From the NCBI RefSeq assembly GCF_035594125.1, contig NC_087167.1:2874501-2938500 (forward strand): a DNA stretch of 64,000 nt, read 5' to 3'. The DNA comes from Scylla paramamosain. Lineage: Eukaryota > Arthropoda > Malacostraca > Decapoda > Portunidae. Position 1 is the stretch's first letter. Every line of letters starts with the position of its first letter. Positions 1 through 13,476 of this stretch are shown one piece after another. Under the pieces are notes generated by a model, which worked only from the letters and a program-made list of their open reading frames with translations, made no database searches and was not told where the DNA came from. The position numbers and the translations under genes are program-made.

Positions 1-271
1 TCATTCCGACATGGAGTTAAGATGTAAATACTGTTAATTTTTGTTTGGCTACTTTGATTTTCTCTTTTCTCTCTGTGTATATACAACTTCTTTGCATCCT
101 ACTTTTGCCTTGTATGACTTTGCTTGGCCTAGTATGCGCGGGTATGCACAAGAAGGTGCTCGTGATGGCACTTGTCCTCCTTCACCCAGATGTCTTGTCT
201 TACCTTGACGGGCTTCTCAATCTCAGGTGTGTGAAGCATACGTAGCAATGCACGCACGCACACCACACATG

Positions 272-382
<111 letters not shown>

Positions 383-501
383 AGTTGGTATATTTACAAA
401 ATTACAGAAACAAAAGTACACACATGTTTGTCCACATAGTATTCGCAATTTCCACTAATACATTATCGTTATTAGATTAACATACTACCAGTGCGATACT
501 G

Positions 502-502
<1 letters not shown>

Positions 503-543
<41 letters not shown>
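503..543. repeat. (CA)n microsatellite, ~41 bp
   Basis: Perfect CA array about 125 bp downstream of the first one. Confidence 0.97.
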
Positions 544-546
<3 letters not shown>

Positions 547-780
547 CTCACATATGTACTTCCCGTCCCACAAGGGCTCAGCCAAGAGCACGTGACGGAG
601 ACACCCAGTAAGCCAAAAAGCTTCCTCAGTCTTCTCCCGTACCTGAAACTCTGACATGGAAGCTCACGTGAACCCAGACGTTTGGTAACCTGCTAGATGA
701 CGCTGAGTGACGTGAAAGGCACTTGTATCCTATAGTTTTCTGCCACAAGGCCGTAAAACACAACCAACTGACAATATGGT

Positions 781-1137
781 TTATTTGAAGATAAGAATTG
801 TGTTTGCTGCTTCCGATAAGCGTCTCCGAATGATAGTGAGATAACGGAGCAGTCGATCACCGCTGGTTTCCTCGAGTGGAGTGCTGATAGCCACCATAGT
901 TACTGCAATTTGAGTGTTAGGGAAAGTACGTGTTTGTCCACCGCCACAGTTACCTCCCTCACCACTACAGGAGCCTTGCATTACCACCAGTAACCCCATC
1001 AAGGACTTTCTGTGCGTGGAATTGATAAGTTTGGAGATAAAATACGAAAACTCCTCATTGTGCCGACTGTTCCCGGGACTTGCAAGACTGGTTCCTCGGA
1101 GATCAGGCCGTGAATGAGGCACCTGTATCCTCCGCAT
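781..1137 (-). other. Unassigned 118-codon open frame ending on an AATAAA
   Basis: The minus strand is open for 118 codons with ordinary amino-acid composition. It ends in TAA, and that stop overlaps an AATAAA hexamer (complement of 780-785). A plausible splice acceptor (GGATACAG) lies at the upstream end. I recognise no domain. It could be a short terminal exon, a non-coding transcript end, or chance; an open frame of this length in 64 kb is not in itself significant. Confidence 0.15.
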
Positions 1138-1759
1138 TCCATTAGGCCTAAGGATTCCCTAGGCCTATCTTTCCCGAAGAGTGTGTGGTCTGCGGTAATT
1201 ACAATGACGACCGTGAAAACTAATTACGCACCAACATGGAAATATTATCAGTAGTGAACGGGGAAGACCGGGATCATGGAGCATTTTATGAAAGGCCGCA
1301 TCTCTTTCTTCAATAAAAGATGGAGCCTTGCGTCACTGGACATTCCCCAAATCAAGGTAAAGGTTCTGAAATTTGTTACTAAAAAAAAATAAATAAATAC
1401 ACTCCTATAGAACTTTATAAGGTTCAATATTTCCAGCACTCATGTATTTTGAAACTCGTAGATATGTTCCATCTTCGTAGGAATAAAAGTGGGAAGAAGA
1501 GGGGAACTGAAAGAGTTGCTAAAGGAAGGAGTTAGGAGGGATAAGGAAAAGGGAGGAAGGGTGCTTGTATGGAGGGCGGCGATGGACGGAACAAGAAGGA
1601 AGGGAGACATGTGTGCGAGGGTTGTGCAGGGACAAGAAAAGGGCTTCCGGACAAATGGGATGGGCAGGACCTTTCCTAAATAAGGGCAAGGGACGCGCGG
1701 CAGGCAGCAAGGACTCGCATTACACACGGAACCTTGACTAATGATGGGTTCAGGTGCAG

Positions 1760-2090
1760 GTTCTTTTTTGGCATTTTCATGTCAAGGTGATACTTTTTTT
1801 TTTCATTCTTGTTTGACGATTGAAGTTTTTTTTTCTTTTTTTTTTTTTTACTAATTTCATGTTAAGATGGAATGTCGTTTTTTTTTTTCTTGTTAATTTC
1901 TTGTAGAGTGGAAGTTTTTATTTACATCCTGTCAGTCTCTTGTGGAGTGGAGTTTTTTTTTTTTTTCTTTTTTCGATGAATAACGTTCTCTTTTCTTGTT
2001 AGTTTCTTGTCGAGTTGGAACTTTTTCCCCACTCGCTAATTTCTTGTGGGGGCAGAGCTTTCCCATGCTAATTTCGTGTCCGAGAAGCCT
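1760..2090. repeat. Degenerate T-rich minisatellite, about seven units
   Basis: The phrase CTAATTTCTTGTRGAGTGGA, followed by a T run, recurs in diverged form about every 35-70 bp (near 1775, 1848, 1892, 1930, 2000, 2035 and 2070). Units differ mostly in the length of the poly-T part. Confidence 0.7.
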
Positions 2091-5077
2091 TGGAAGAGCG
2101 GTGGTCAGCTAATACGGGCAGTGTAACTGAGGGACAGATGAGGAAGGTAGTAAAAAGAAAGACTCCAGCAGGTATAGTGTACAAGAATGGCAATGCCGAG
2201 ACAACCTTCCGCGATCCTGGTGTCCTTGTGGGCCTGAATTACCTGGGTTGTGGTGGTTATCTGGCGTAGAGCGAGGGGCAGACTGCACCGGGGGGTATTC
2301 ATTTTGGTTATAACAGTGTTGTGTTGGGTTGGATCAAGAACATAAAGGAATATTGCAAGAAGTCAGCAGTCCTGTACGTGGCAGTCTCTGCATGAAATGT
2401 TTGAGTTTATCTCGGTCATCTAACACTATTTTTAACATTTTCTTAACATTTTTTAAGCTTAAACACGTTAGTTTTAATCCTATCCTGATCACTAACCCCA
2501 AATACATTTTCTATATCACCCTTATCACATTTCTTATGCCGTTTAATGAACTAAGTGGATAGAATAGATCTTTATTAGGGTAGCCTGGCATAGACAGACA
2601 CCCGACAGACATGAATGGAGAAAGCTGAGTCGTGCACAGAGACTGATAGCGATATGTTGGCCATGTGAATGAGTCAGTGTGGTTGATTAGATTGGCAACG
2701 AATATTAGTCGACTTTTTATTAATGTACAAGTTTTTATCAGTTCATCAACCTTGCAATTATTTTTTGTGTATAATAATGTACGTAATAATTCATTCAATG
2801 TATTATAGCACAACTGAACATCTCCAAAGATATTATTACGGTGGATATTAAAAATTGAGAAAGCTGGATATCTTAAACGTTATGCTTTATTGCTCTTCAC
2901 ACTTGATAAATGTTGTGGCGCAAATTTACAGTCGGCTTTGAAGGGTATCACTGACACCAAAAGAGTGACGGAGTGACGCAAGCCATCTACTGCCTCAGTA
3001 AAATTACCCAGGGCAGCTCAAATGAAATGCGGATCTTACTATCAATAGCAGTCAAATGGTGAAATACGACGTATCTAATTATTTACCGATAAGATTCTTC
3101 TCCTTACTCCCTCCCCGCCATCCTTCCCCTTCTCTCATCACTTTCCTTTCACTTAACCAACTTAACCACGTATTAACAGAAAACCTTGTCACTCAGATCT
3201 TTTTACCAGTCCCTTATCACACCACATCAATATTAAGTACCACAGGTATTGTCAAAGTGGATTATGTTCTGTTGCGTTACCTGACTTAGCCTAACCTAAT
3301 ATTACCCACCAAAAAATAAATAAATAAATAAATAAAAATTGGGATGGTTAATCTTAATTTAGCTCCCTTACCCTGCCTCCTGCCTGTGCCTGTCTTATCC
3401 CAGCACTTGTGGAAGATCTTAACTGACGTCAGAAGCCAAACAGTTGAGTTGTGACGGAACCGGCGACCTACCTGCGCGATGAATGGACGGACAGACACAC
3501 ACCCTTGACCCCCTGCATTGTGTTATCCCTGAACGGTACACAGTGCTTCAGCCGGCCATTGTATCTTGACTCGCGGCGCAATCCGGGGAGAATGGCAGAA
3601 TAATACCAAATACAAATTGCTGGTTTGTCCCAAGGCAACAGAAGGACCATGATATAATAATAGTAGTGGTAATGATATTAATAATAGTGATTCATTTATT
3701 CCTCCCAGGCGGACTTAAAGGTTTAAACTGCTGCCTTATAATTAAGATACAACAGTGCAAAGGAATCTTGTTTGTTAATAGTGTAATATTAAAACTTTAA
3801 GGTCACACCAGTCTCAAGATGACAGTTATTTGTATCTACTAGTTGTCATGTGTTTTGTTTAGCAAAGCTTTAAAGATCTCACTAGTATGACACACACTCT
3901 TCATGCACTGCTTGGTGCACTGCTTCACTCCTGATTTCATGACGACGGAGAAGCGAAGCCTTAGAGGGAGGTCACTCACGTGAGGCTGAGGTTGGGTGGG
4001 AGGCGACAGGGGGCAGCGTTACGAAAGTGTGAGACAAAAGTAGATGTATAAGAAATCTAATGATTATTCACTGGAAGTCATAACTGATGATGAATTAAGA
4101 TAGAAAGCATTTTTTACACGTGAAAGAATCCAGTCAAGCGAAATAAGAAAAAAAGACTGCTAAGCTGCCACATCCAAAAATAAATATATATAAATAGATA
4201 AATAAACAAAAAATATATACAAAGTGACTTATAAGGAGACAAAAGTTACATTTTCCATAACAACACCAAGGAAGAACAAGCATCAGCCAGCCTGGCAGCC
4301 CCCAAGAATGTCTGTAATGGGCAGGAGTTAGATTGTCTACTCGAAAGTAAGAAATTCAGGATAATAAAGGCGAAGAGAGTGGACCAGTAATAGCGTGTGT
4401 GTTAGTTAGGGGAGGGAGTACAAATGGTGTGTGGTCGTAATAACCTGTGGTCACCAAACCGGACTCCGCGGCAGCAGAGTGAAGAACCAAGAGGTGTATC
4501 AGGCTCAGCTTACAGGGTCAAGGACATGGTTTCTTTTACTCTTTCGTAACGGCTCACCGGGGTCCACTGAGTAGCAAGGATCAGTGTTCCCTGTTCATGA
4601 CGTGGTCTCTAGTTTTTACTTCGCTATATTTACGGCGACGCTTGTGGTGTGACATGAAATTCTAGCTAATTTACACCTTTTTATTTATCATGGTAAATAT
4701 CTACACGATTTTCCACGTTATTTTAGTCTTTTTATAAATGTGAATAAGGGGCAATACTGTTGTAGGATCATGTCACAGTCGAAACACTGCACTACTACAC
4801 AGCACTTCCAGGCCAGGAGTGTGTGGCCATTGTTTCTCACGAAGTCAATGTTTCATGAGGTTCTTGTTAAACCTCAGCCTATGTCGTGGACGTGATGGTG
4901 GCTGGTGTTCGCTTACCTTCCTACCCGTGTGTTTGCTTTCCTGTGAGGTAAAGGGGAGGGGAAGTTCCATGTGTTGGTTCCTGGAAAACTAACTGAGTAG
5001 GTGATTGCTTTCTGGTAGTTGCCGCTCGAAAGGAGACCTGTTAAGCGTTGGTAATAATGCATGGTTTCACTACGTAA

Positions 5078-5081
<4 letters not shown>

Positions 5082-5148
<67 letters not shown>

Positions 5149-5263
5149 TATTAGGATTAATTGACGCAAAACACTGTCTGGTATCTTTATCTTAAAATAT
5201 AAAAAAATCGTCTTAAGTGTTGGGAAAGATTTTATAATGAGTGACTACAGGTTGAAAAATGTA

Positions 5264-5310
<47 letters not shown>
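5082..5310. repeat. Two (CA)n arrays separated by 121 bp
   Basis: Perfect arrays at 5082-5145 and 5267-5310, with unique AT-rich DNA between them. Confidence 0.97.
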
Positions 5311-5312
<2 letters not shown>

Positions 5313-6582
5313 TATGTAGATGATAATCTGATTGTCTGTGAAAACACCTCACGGAAAACATATTTCTCCCCGGCGGCTCTAGGGCCTCGCACCTCTTCCA
5401 CCATCATCACAACCAGGGACTGTTCTTAGGCACCTCATTCTCATTTTTTTCTTTTTTTTTTTTTTTCTGAGATCAAAGAAATGAGAGGTCGGTTCTCTTG
5501 GCATTCATTTGCCTATTTATTTATCTATTTTTCCCGATGCAGTATACAATCTTCGTTGAAGTGTCACTAGAACTATGACAACACCATTTAGAAACTGCAA
5601 AAACTTCCTCTAAAGCGTGTATTTAAAGAGGACGAGATGAGACAAGACCTGCCAAGTGTTTGAGAATGTAGTTCCACAAATCACAACAACAACAACAACA
5701 ACACAGTGAGTCTTCCGCTACTCTCCTCTGAGGCGGCGCTGGAGTAAACAATCCATCATGGGAAGATTAACACCAGAACGCCTTAGGGATTTTTACTCCG
5801 TCTAGTGGTAACCCTTCCCACGCCTGCCTCTCCTCCTCCCTCCCTCCATGCTGTGGTGGCGGCGGCCTCCCCCCACGCACCGCCACACACAGGCAGGAGC
5901 GTTGTGCCGGGAGATGGATCACCCACACGGAGGACTTAGGCCGATTATTTATGCTTGATTGTAAATATTTCTGACCTACATACACGAGGGAGAACAAGTA
6001 TGAACCGAGACTGAGATTAAGCGGTTCATACCAGTGCCCGCTTCTCACACATATTTACGTAACATTAAAGAATGTTTGTTGTGCGGGGAAACTGTCTTAC
6101 GAGCACAGCAAGGTTGGTGTGAACAAGTAGCGTCCTGGAGAAACGTACGCATGGAGCACTGATCAGTTGAACTGGAAACAAATGCAAAGGTAAAGATTCC
6201 CTTTGTGAAATAGACTGGTTTCTTTGACCTCAGAAATTCATGGCTCATTCATTTATAGTAGTTCCTGTATGGTTCAAAAGTAGATATAAACTCTAAAATA
6301 AAAGTAATCTACCAAAATAAGTATAAACTTACAAAGTAAAAACACGACAGAAGACAAAACTGTCACCCAAAATATTAAAACTAGACTTATTGTTCTTATT
6401 GTTACCATATTCTGCGAGCGAGTCCTCTTTTTCTGGCTACCTCCGTCTTGTTTCTCGTGGAGGAAAAGGAAGGAAGTTTGACATGCATGACATATTTGGG
6501 AGACACGTGACGTTTCACAATGTGGTCTCCCTCCCCTCGTCTCCCTGTTTACCTGCTCCCCTGTCACTCATCTCGATTACCC

Positions 6583-6770
6583 AGCAAAATAAAGGCACAC
6601 TGTTTATTTGGAACGAAAACTGGTGGTAATATTACTTATACAGTGCATGAGCTCGCTATCTTACTGAGCAAAATAAGACACTGTTTGCGTAGAGCTAAAA
6701 CTTATGGTAGTGTTGGTAATACTGTCTAGAACCGCACTGTCTTATCGAGCAAAATAAAAACACTATTCAT
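6583..6770. repeat. Tandem repeat, three diverged units of ~81-84 bp
   Basis: AGCAAAATAA followed by a variant of CACTGTTTATTTGG begins at 6583, 6667 and 6748. Between these anchors the units share GCTATCTTACTGAG-like and GGTAATACT-like words, so this is an old tandem duplication. Confidence 0.7.
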
Positions 6771-6857
6771 TTGGACCACTAATGTAATGCAAAAGTGTGT
6801 AGAAGCTCGTTAGTAAAGCTTAGTAATGAAACACTCACTACAGCGACACGCCAGGTC

Positions 6858-6893
6858 ATGAATGCAGGAGATGGCGGCAGAGGAGAGCGTCAG
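6858..6893 (+). other. Weak candidate alternative first exon
   Basis: An ATG at 6858 opens 12 codons (MNAGDGGRGERQ) ending at CAG|GTATGC in phase 0, which would join exon A at 7785 in frame. A second ATG at 6871, in good context (GAGATGGCG), ends in phase 2 and would not. There is no clear initiator element upstream. The match of phase alone has a one-in-three chance. Confidence 0.15.
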
Positions 6894-7784
6894 GTATGCG
6901 GGTGTGGCGGCGGAGTGTTGTCCCTGGCGGTCACTGCACAGTTACTCTCTCTTGTTCACCTCCCTTAACTTTATAAAAAAAAGAAAAAAGTAGTATCTGT
7001 TGCATCAAGAGTCCCTCGCTCCCTGGGTACACCCGCTCCTCGTGGTGACAGCGCGGTGGCACGAGGAAGTAAGGTGGACGGCGACGTGGGCGTGGCTGTC
7101 AGATAAGACGGTGGAGAAGGAGCAAGGAGGAGGAGGAAGCAAGGCGGGTGATATGCGAGGGACGGGTCACTGCCTGCATCTGAGTGTAGTCCGGGAATCC
7201 ATTTTCTTCTTAGTGTCAGTCTCCTTTGCTTTGACCTTCCCACAGCCTTCTGGGTAGGTAGGTGGATAGGTGGATAGATATTAATAATTATATAGATTAA
7301 AATATCATGGCAACATTATATTTCACTTCATATATACACATAAAATACTTTAAACATTCTTTTTGTACTGAAATCTTGAGCTTATTAATAAAATATAAAT
7401 ACAAACTACTCAAGGATAGAAAAATAACAATATCATCAACATCCAATATTCAAGTCACGAATATAAAGTTAGCCAGAACAATGCTACCTAAGCTAATCCC
7501 CGGTAACGGATGGAAATATTCACCTGGCAGTAAATGATTGGTGCGACGCAGAACAAAGCCCGGCACAGAAAGCAGCGCATGCCGGTAATACCTCACTCCA
7601 ATCATCCTCATAGCGCTGCCTTATCAGTTCCTCGCTGTGATACCCCATTCCTTGTTGAATCACCGCGTCTTTCCCATGCTGCCTAACTCTCACATGAATC
7701 ACTGGAGAGCCTTGGTAGTGACGTGGCGGGGCGTGTGTTACCTGTAGGTGTAGTAGTACCTGACCCGCCTCCTTCGTGTTGCAG

Positions 7785-7895
7785 GTGGAGCGGCTGTCGG
7801 AGTACGAGCAGTACTTCGCCTCGCTGCTCGTCGACACCCACCCCGACCACCCCGACCGCCAACACCTCGCCACCCACCATGATAGACTCACCCAG
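7785..7895 (+). CDS. ARHGAP20: Exon A: DH (RhoGEF) domain C-terminal-like segment
   Basis: A 111-base internal exon with acceptor TTCGTGTTGCAG and donor CAG|GTAAGT, phase 0 at both ends, 37 residues. It starts VERLSEYEQYF and contains DTHPDHPD. This resembles the conserved late part of Dbl-homology domains (pattern P-x-QR-x-x-x-Y-x-x-x-L followed by a TPxxHPD-type motif and a helix), where the domain contacts Rho GTPases and leads into the PH domain. The codons are markedly GC-rich compared with flanking DNA, as expected for selection on coding sequence. The DH call rests on motif memory, not a search. The rest of the DH domain must come from exons not found here. The gene symbol is carried over from exons C-E by phase and order. 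Confidence 0.78.
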
Positions 7896-7974
7896 GTAAG
7901 TACAGCACTCACCCCTTTGTATGTTTACCATTTGATTAACCCTGTGACTGCTATGGCGTGTCCTTATTAACCTG

Positions 7975-8200
7975 AACCCATATTCTGAAACGCTTTGCTC
8001 TTTTATTCACCACTACTATTTTCAAAGGCCACAGAGATGATTAGTCGGGTTCTCAAGAGTGTTTCTTCTGTTAATATTGTAGAATTGTTGTTAATGTGTC
8101 CATAGAAATATGATAAGACCCTTAAAGAACCTGTCTAACTTCAACTAGAGGCTTTTGAATGTAGTGGAGGTGCAACGCAGAAATGTTTCAAAATTTGGTC
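7975..8200 (+). mobile_element. MITE-like element, copy 1
   Basis: Starts GAACCCATATTCTGAAACGC and carries the family interior CAAAGGCCACAGAGATGATT, followed by TAGTCGGGTTCTC. It ends near GAAATGTTTCAAAATTTGGTCC, whose reverse complement resembles the start, giving imperfect terminal inverted repeats. About 225 bp, no coding capacity. It lies just 80 bp downstream of exon A. Confidence 0.72.
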
Positions 8201-8263
8201 CTTGGTAAAATGGCGCTGTGTAAGTTTGGGTTTTAAATTTGAAAGGTACCACTCACAGTGAAA

Positions 8264-8306
8264 GGATTAATGTACTGCTTCAGAATTTGATGCAGTACAT
8301 TAATCC
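8264..8306. repeat. Perfect inverted repeat, 15-bp arms, 13-nt loop
   Basis: GGATTAATGTACTGC at 8264-8278 is exactly complementary to 8292-8306. As RNA or single-stranded DNA it folds into a stable hairpin. It lies 65 bp past MITE copy 1 and may be a separate foldback element. Confidence 0.9.
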
Positions 8307-9245
8307 GTTCCGTGCGTGTTGTTTTATTTTTGTTGTTCAGTAAAAACATGTTTGGTCAAAGTGTCATTGTGTCCTTGGCAGTCAGCGGTTAGGTAATATC
8401 ATGTGGTAAGATTTATTTGTTTGTTTATTCGTTCGTTTATGTATTTATGTATTTGTTTATTTATTTATTTATCGTATCTTATTTGTTTTTTTTTTCTATT
8501 TATTGATTTCATTTTTTTTATTTTCTCGTTTACTTTAATATTATTTTTATTTTACTTTTTGATTACCGAAGACGGAAATTGCAGTACCGTTCTGTATTTA
8601 CTCACGTCCATTAAGTAATTAGAGTTTTACGTTTTGACTCATCCTGTTACAGTCACCATCTCTAATGCGTGACGAGCTCATCCAGGTGACTAGCACAGGA
8701 AGTTTGTTACCTCTTCCGAGAAGCGTCATCATTTCTGACTCGTCACATCCTATGACTCGTTAGCCTCTGGTTATTTTAATTTATTCTTACCCCAGAAGCA
8801 GAATCCTGAAAGTTATAATTAACAAAGGGTAGAGAAACAAGTATAATGTAATAGCAAATATTTAAAACAGTTTATGCTGAAAGTAACAATGGAAGATTGG
8901 TTTAGTCTCCGCGGTAGGAGTCTGAAGAAAATGGGAAGGCGTCTGCTAGTTCACAGAGCTGGCAACAGGTGGCGCCACTTGTTTCTTACTCTCCCGCATA
9001 TCATCACAGCATACGAGTTTTTCATATCAACTTGTTCTTTATAATAGCGTGCACGGATATAACGGAATGAACCACTTGCAGAAACAAAGGTAGTAGCAGC
9101 AGCAGTCGTAGTGGTGGTGTAGTACGTAGGTAGTAGTGAACGACCTTGAGGGAATAGCAATAGCAAACAGATAAGTAATGCATCAATGATAAGAATTGTA
9201 ACTTCGTAAATAGAAACTGTTATTGTGATGTTTGAGGTCTTCTCA

Positions 9246-9300
9246 AATAATAATAATAATAATAATAATAATATGATGATGATGATGATGATGACGATGA
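9246..9300. repeat. (AAT)n then (ATG)n microsatellite
   Basis: An AAT run of ~27 bp passes directly into an ATG run of ~28 bp with one ACG interruption. Confidence 0.95.
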
Positions 9301-10361
9301 TAGAAAATAACAAAGATTGCTCCTATTACGTATCACTATCTCAGTCTCTCTCGTCTCCATTGGTTATTGTTTCTGGTCGCTCGTGCCTGACTTAACAATG
9401 TTTATTTCACGTGTGAGGGAGCGATTCATTCTTCTTGTTAGTGGAGGCTACTGTGGTTAACATCATTTACTGAGATAATGTTAGCAGAAAAAAAAAATAA
9501 ATAAATAAATAGTAATAATAATAATAACAATAAGAACAGCGAAGTAATAATAGCTTTAACAGTCTAGTTTTTGCCGTTTTCCTTGTTCTAGTGGTAATAG
9601 CAGTAGTGGTGGTGGTGGTGATGGTGGTGGTAGCAGCAGTTTCTTTTAAAAAAAACAAGAATTTCACATTTATGCTCCGCTAGTGATCACAGTGGCCTTG
9701 AACATGGCTTGGGAGGCACCAGGTGTTAATGTTACTCTTACCTGCATTCGTATATTGAATCAACAAGTCATGTCATAACTGAAGGGAAAGCAGGGCGTTT
9801 ATTTTCCCCTCTCTTTCTACTTTTTTTAGTTTTCTGTCTTACGAGTTTAGTAATTGCTAAATGGAAGTAGTTGTAATAGTGATGCACTTCATCAACAAAT
9901 GTTTTATAGGTAACCATAAATGTGTGAAATTTATATCGCTTATGTTGAGGAATTTACGTCATGTATAGAGATTACTAACTGGAAACTCGCTTGCATAAAT
10001 TTCATATTAAACCTTTCGCTAGGAGATTTTTTTTTTTTGTCCCATTACCACTTGCAACTTTTTTTTACGTTTATTTTTTATACTAGCCTCTTGAATAATT
10101 ATGTACCCCAGAAAAGACAAAAAATAGCCTTGTATTCTCTACTTTTTTTTCTCACACTGTGTCCACGTAAATATTTTTTTAAACTGGTCGGAATGTCAAC
10201 AAAGAACGGCCATAGCAGCGGTGAAAGGGTGAAGTGAACCACGCGTTTGTGTATTGACGGCAGAAAGAAAACATGCAAGTAAATAAAAAGTTAGCGGCTG
10301 ACCTTGGCACGCGTGACTCACATGAACAACGAGGAGATAGATGGTCAAGCCTTGGAGCTAC

Positions 10362-10392
<31 letters not shown>

Positions 10393-10395
10393 CTG
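10362..10395. repeat. (CTGG)n tetranucleotide array
   Basis: Eight near-perfect CTGG/GGCT units; a GGAAGGATGG-type purine run follows at 10440-10472. Confidence 0.95.
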
Positions 10396-10927
10396 GTCTC
10401 TCCGATATCAGCGATCATTCTTTTAGTATTAAATTGCGGAAGGAAGGATGGATGGAAGGAGGGAAGGAAGGACTTAGAAACGCTTCACCTGGCTACCCCG
10501 TATTTTCACGCCGTGCAAAAAGACGACCCTGCAAGCGAACCCGTAAAACAGGGACACGGATAATAAACACGGTAAGTGGCCGAGGATGAGGAAGAGAGGG
10601 CCGCGTCCCGCCGTCCCCGGAGCGTGACGCAGGTGGGGATAGAAGCCCTCGGTTGGTCCGTCCGTCACGAGGAAAGGGAGAGAAATTCAAGGTGACAGGC
10701 ATTTCTCCCGTGGGATTACCAAGTTAATGTAATTGGCCTCAAGCAGCAATGTTTTCTTTTCCTGGTTTTTTTCTCTCCCTCTCTCTCTTTAATGTGAGAA
10801 AATAGGGAAGGAAGGAAGGAGGGGACAGCGGCAGTGCGCCGTGACGCCATACTTTCCGCGTTTCTGAGGTTAAATAAAATGAGAAATTGAGGCTTGTGGT
10901 GATCGTGGAATGCGATACTGAGCGAAT

Positions 10928-10932
<5 letters not shown>

Positions 10933-11015
<83 letters not shown>

Positions 11016-11119
11016 GCAGTTGGACAAGAAACCACAAAGTATTATATAATAGCATAAAATCTCATCGAGCAAGGACGATACTCTCAGATGTAAACAACGA
11101 GAGGCAGACAGTAGTAGTT

Positions 11120-11168
<49 letters not shown>

Positions 11169-11180
11169 CAGCAGCAGTAG
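10933..11180. repeat. (GA)n array followed by (AGT)n array
   Basis: Perfect GA at 10933-11014. After 96 bp of unique sequence an AGT/TAG array runs from about 11111 to 11180, ending in AGC units. Confidence 0.97.
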
Positions 11181-12429
11181 AGCAATATCAAAACTGAGGA
11201 CAGGGAAAAGAAGAGGATGCTGTGAGTTGCAAGGCTTATATCCCTTCTCCTGCATAGCGGCACGCCTCCCTGATCACTCACAGGGCGGCTCAGAACACCT
11301 GGTTCCGGCCGCCCCGCCCTGCCGCTACCCCTGCATCACTCCCACTGAGATGTGACGGGAGCTCGGGACACAGGGACGGAAGGTAAAGGGAGGCGCTCCA
11401 GTGACGGAAGTGACGGAAGGTGGCGTAGGATTGAGTGAAACCAAATGAGGAAGGAATGTGAGCTCAAGATGAGATGGCAGTGGGTTGAGTCAGGGGCATG
11501 TCAAGGTGAAGATGATGCTGTGGTGCGTTAGGATAGGAAGACGAGGCGATGTGGGAGGAAAGAAGAGAGCATCGGTGAGGACAGACCGCGGCAGGAAGAC
11601 ACGGAAGAACGACTCTGACTACTCTATTAGACTATTAGATATTAGATATTAGCTGAATGATGGAAGCTGTCTACTTTTCACCATAGGAATAGACATAGAG
11701 TGATAACTATCATTAAATCAAACTATGGATTATCTTTAATGCTAATAAGATGCTGCAGCGCAAGTCATAGCATATATAACTCAAATCCAAGACTGGTAAG
11801 GAAAATAATGTTTAGTTTAGTGGCTTTAATTTGATTTTTTATCTGTAAAATGATGTAGTGTTAGTGAAATAAGAATAACACGTGCTGTATGGTTAGACAG
11901 TGGTGTAGATTATGGTGGTGAAAAAAAACACAGGATAAAACAAGAGACGTTTATTTTCCTAACTCTTCAACGAACAGTCTTTTCCTTTACAGTTCTGTGC
12001 TTTCTCTCCACTACAGCCCAATAACACGTATACTATCATCAGTCAACAACCAAGCATATTCCTCGTAAATTATGATGCTAAACCAAAACTTCCCTTCCTT
12101 CCTTCCTTATATTTTACAAAGACTTAACACACATGGACAAAAGTGAATGAAGGCAGAACGTAAGGCCACAACGAACAAACAGACGCCCCAGAAGATAAGG
12201 GTAATTCCAGGGAGTGTTCGTAGCGTGTCCCTATTATCTCCCAGCCACCGTTGACAAGGCGCAGGGTCAGGGTGGATTGCGGGGTAAAAGGTTAGGGTTG
12301 GGAGACGATGGAAAGAAAGGAGAGTGGCTGTGAATGGCTGTCTGGTAGATAGGTAACGGCAGCAGTGTGGTCTAGTATGCATAGGGTACCATTTTCTGTT
12401 ATTCTTCATTTGTACACGTCACTTTGGGC

Positions 12430-12432
<3 letters not shown>

Positions 12433-12482
<50 letters not shown>
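12433..12482. repeat. (GT)n microsatellite, ~50 bp
   Basis: Perfect GT array ending in a GTATGTG variant. Confidence 0.97.
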
Positions 12483-12488
<6 letters not shown>

Positions 12489-13366
12489 CGCGTCATACTG
12501 TCATAATTCTCCGTGAAATTTAGCACCTTGTTTTTCATCCCTCGCCATTCCCTCAGGCAGTTCACCAACCCACAGTGGGGCTCTTGTGTTTCTGAGACGC
12601 GACCCTGGGCTAACCTGTAGGGGCTGCCACAGGACTGGAAGGAGGCGGCTCATTCACCTCTGTGTAATTAGTTTGATCCTAATGACCTGCCCGTCCCGCA
12701 GACTGATAGCTCGTTATTGGAGGGGAGGCTCGGGGGTGGGTGAGTGGGATGGAGGAGGAGGAGTTAAGTGGTTGTTTGTGGCCAGCAGAAGGTTTGTGGT
12801 GTTGGTAATTGGAGATGTGGTGAGGTGGGGTAGTTAGCAAGGTTTGGCGGGCCAGGAGTGAAGTGTAGCTGTCCTGGAGGTCCTGGTGTGAAAGACTGTA
12901 GGATGTAGAAAGTGTAATGATGAAAATGAAAGGGTACACGTAAAAGGATATTCCTAATGGTTAAGATATAATTGTATAATGTAACATGTAACCCCCTCCA
13001 GTACAGTGAGAGACGATAAGATATTAGCTAAAGATAACTAATGGAAAGTAATATAATCTATATGAAAACAAGACTTAAAATAGATCAGAATTTGAGAAAA
13101 TAATAATGAAAACTTAATTAATTTCCGCTATAGGATGTTGGGCGTTAAACGTATCAAAATATCCCTCACAAATGACCAATTGACTGGCTAACTGGCTGAT
13201 TAAGTTTGGCGCCATAGCAATGAAATTATTCGCCACCGTCACATGATAGTCTTGGCAGATGCTTGTTAGGAGGCGATAGATCTGCGTGTGTGATAAATTA
13301 CTGTCAACATGTTAAAGAACGACAAATGAAGTCCCGGATTGTTGTGATGGTGGAGATGGACCTTAA

Positions 13367-13476
<110 letters not shown>

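Noticed and set aside
3280..3300. Telomere-like CCTAACCTAA
   Set aside because: Only two units; the arthropod repeat TTAGG would need a longer tandem run.
5535..5630. Possible eighth MITE-like copy
   Set aside because: Only a short interior resemblance (CACTAGAACTATGACAACAC); no recognisable ends.
7520..7912. 130-codon minus-strand frame over exon A
   Set aside because: It is the antisense shadow of the GC-rich exon A; the + frame has splice sites, phase and family motifs.
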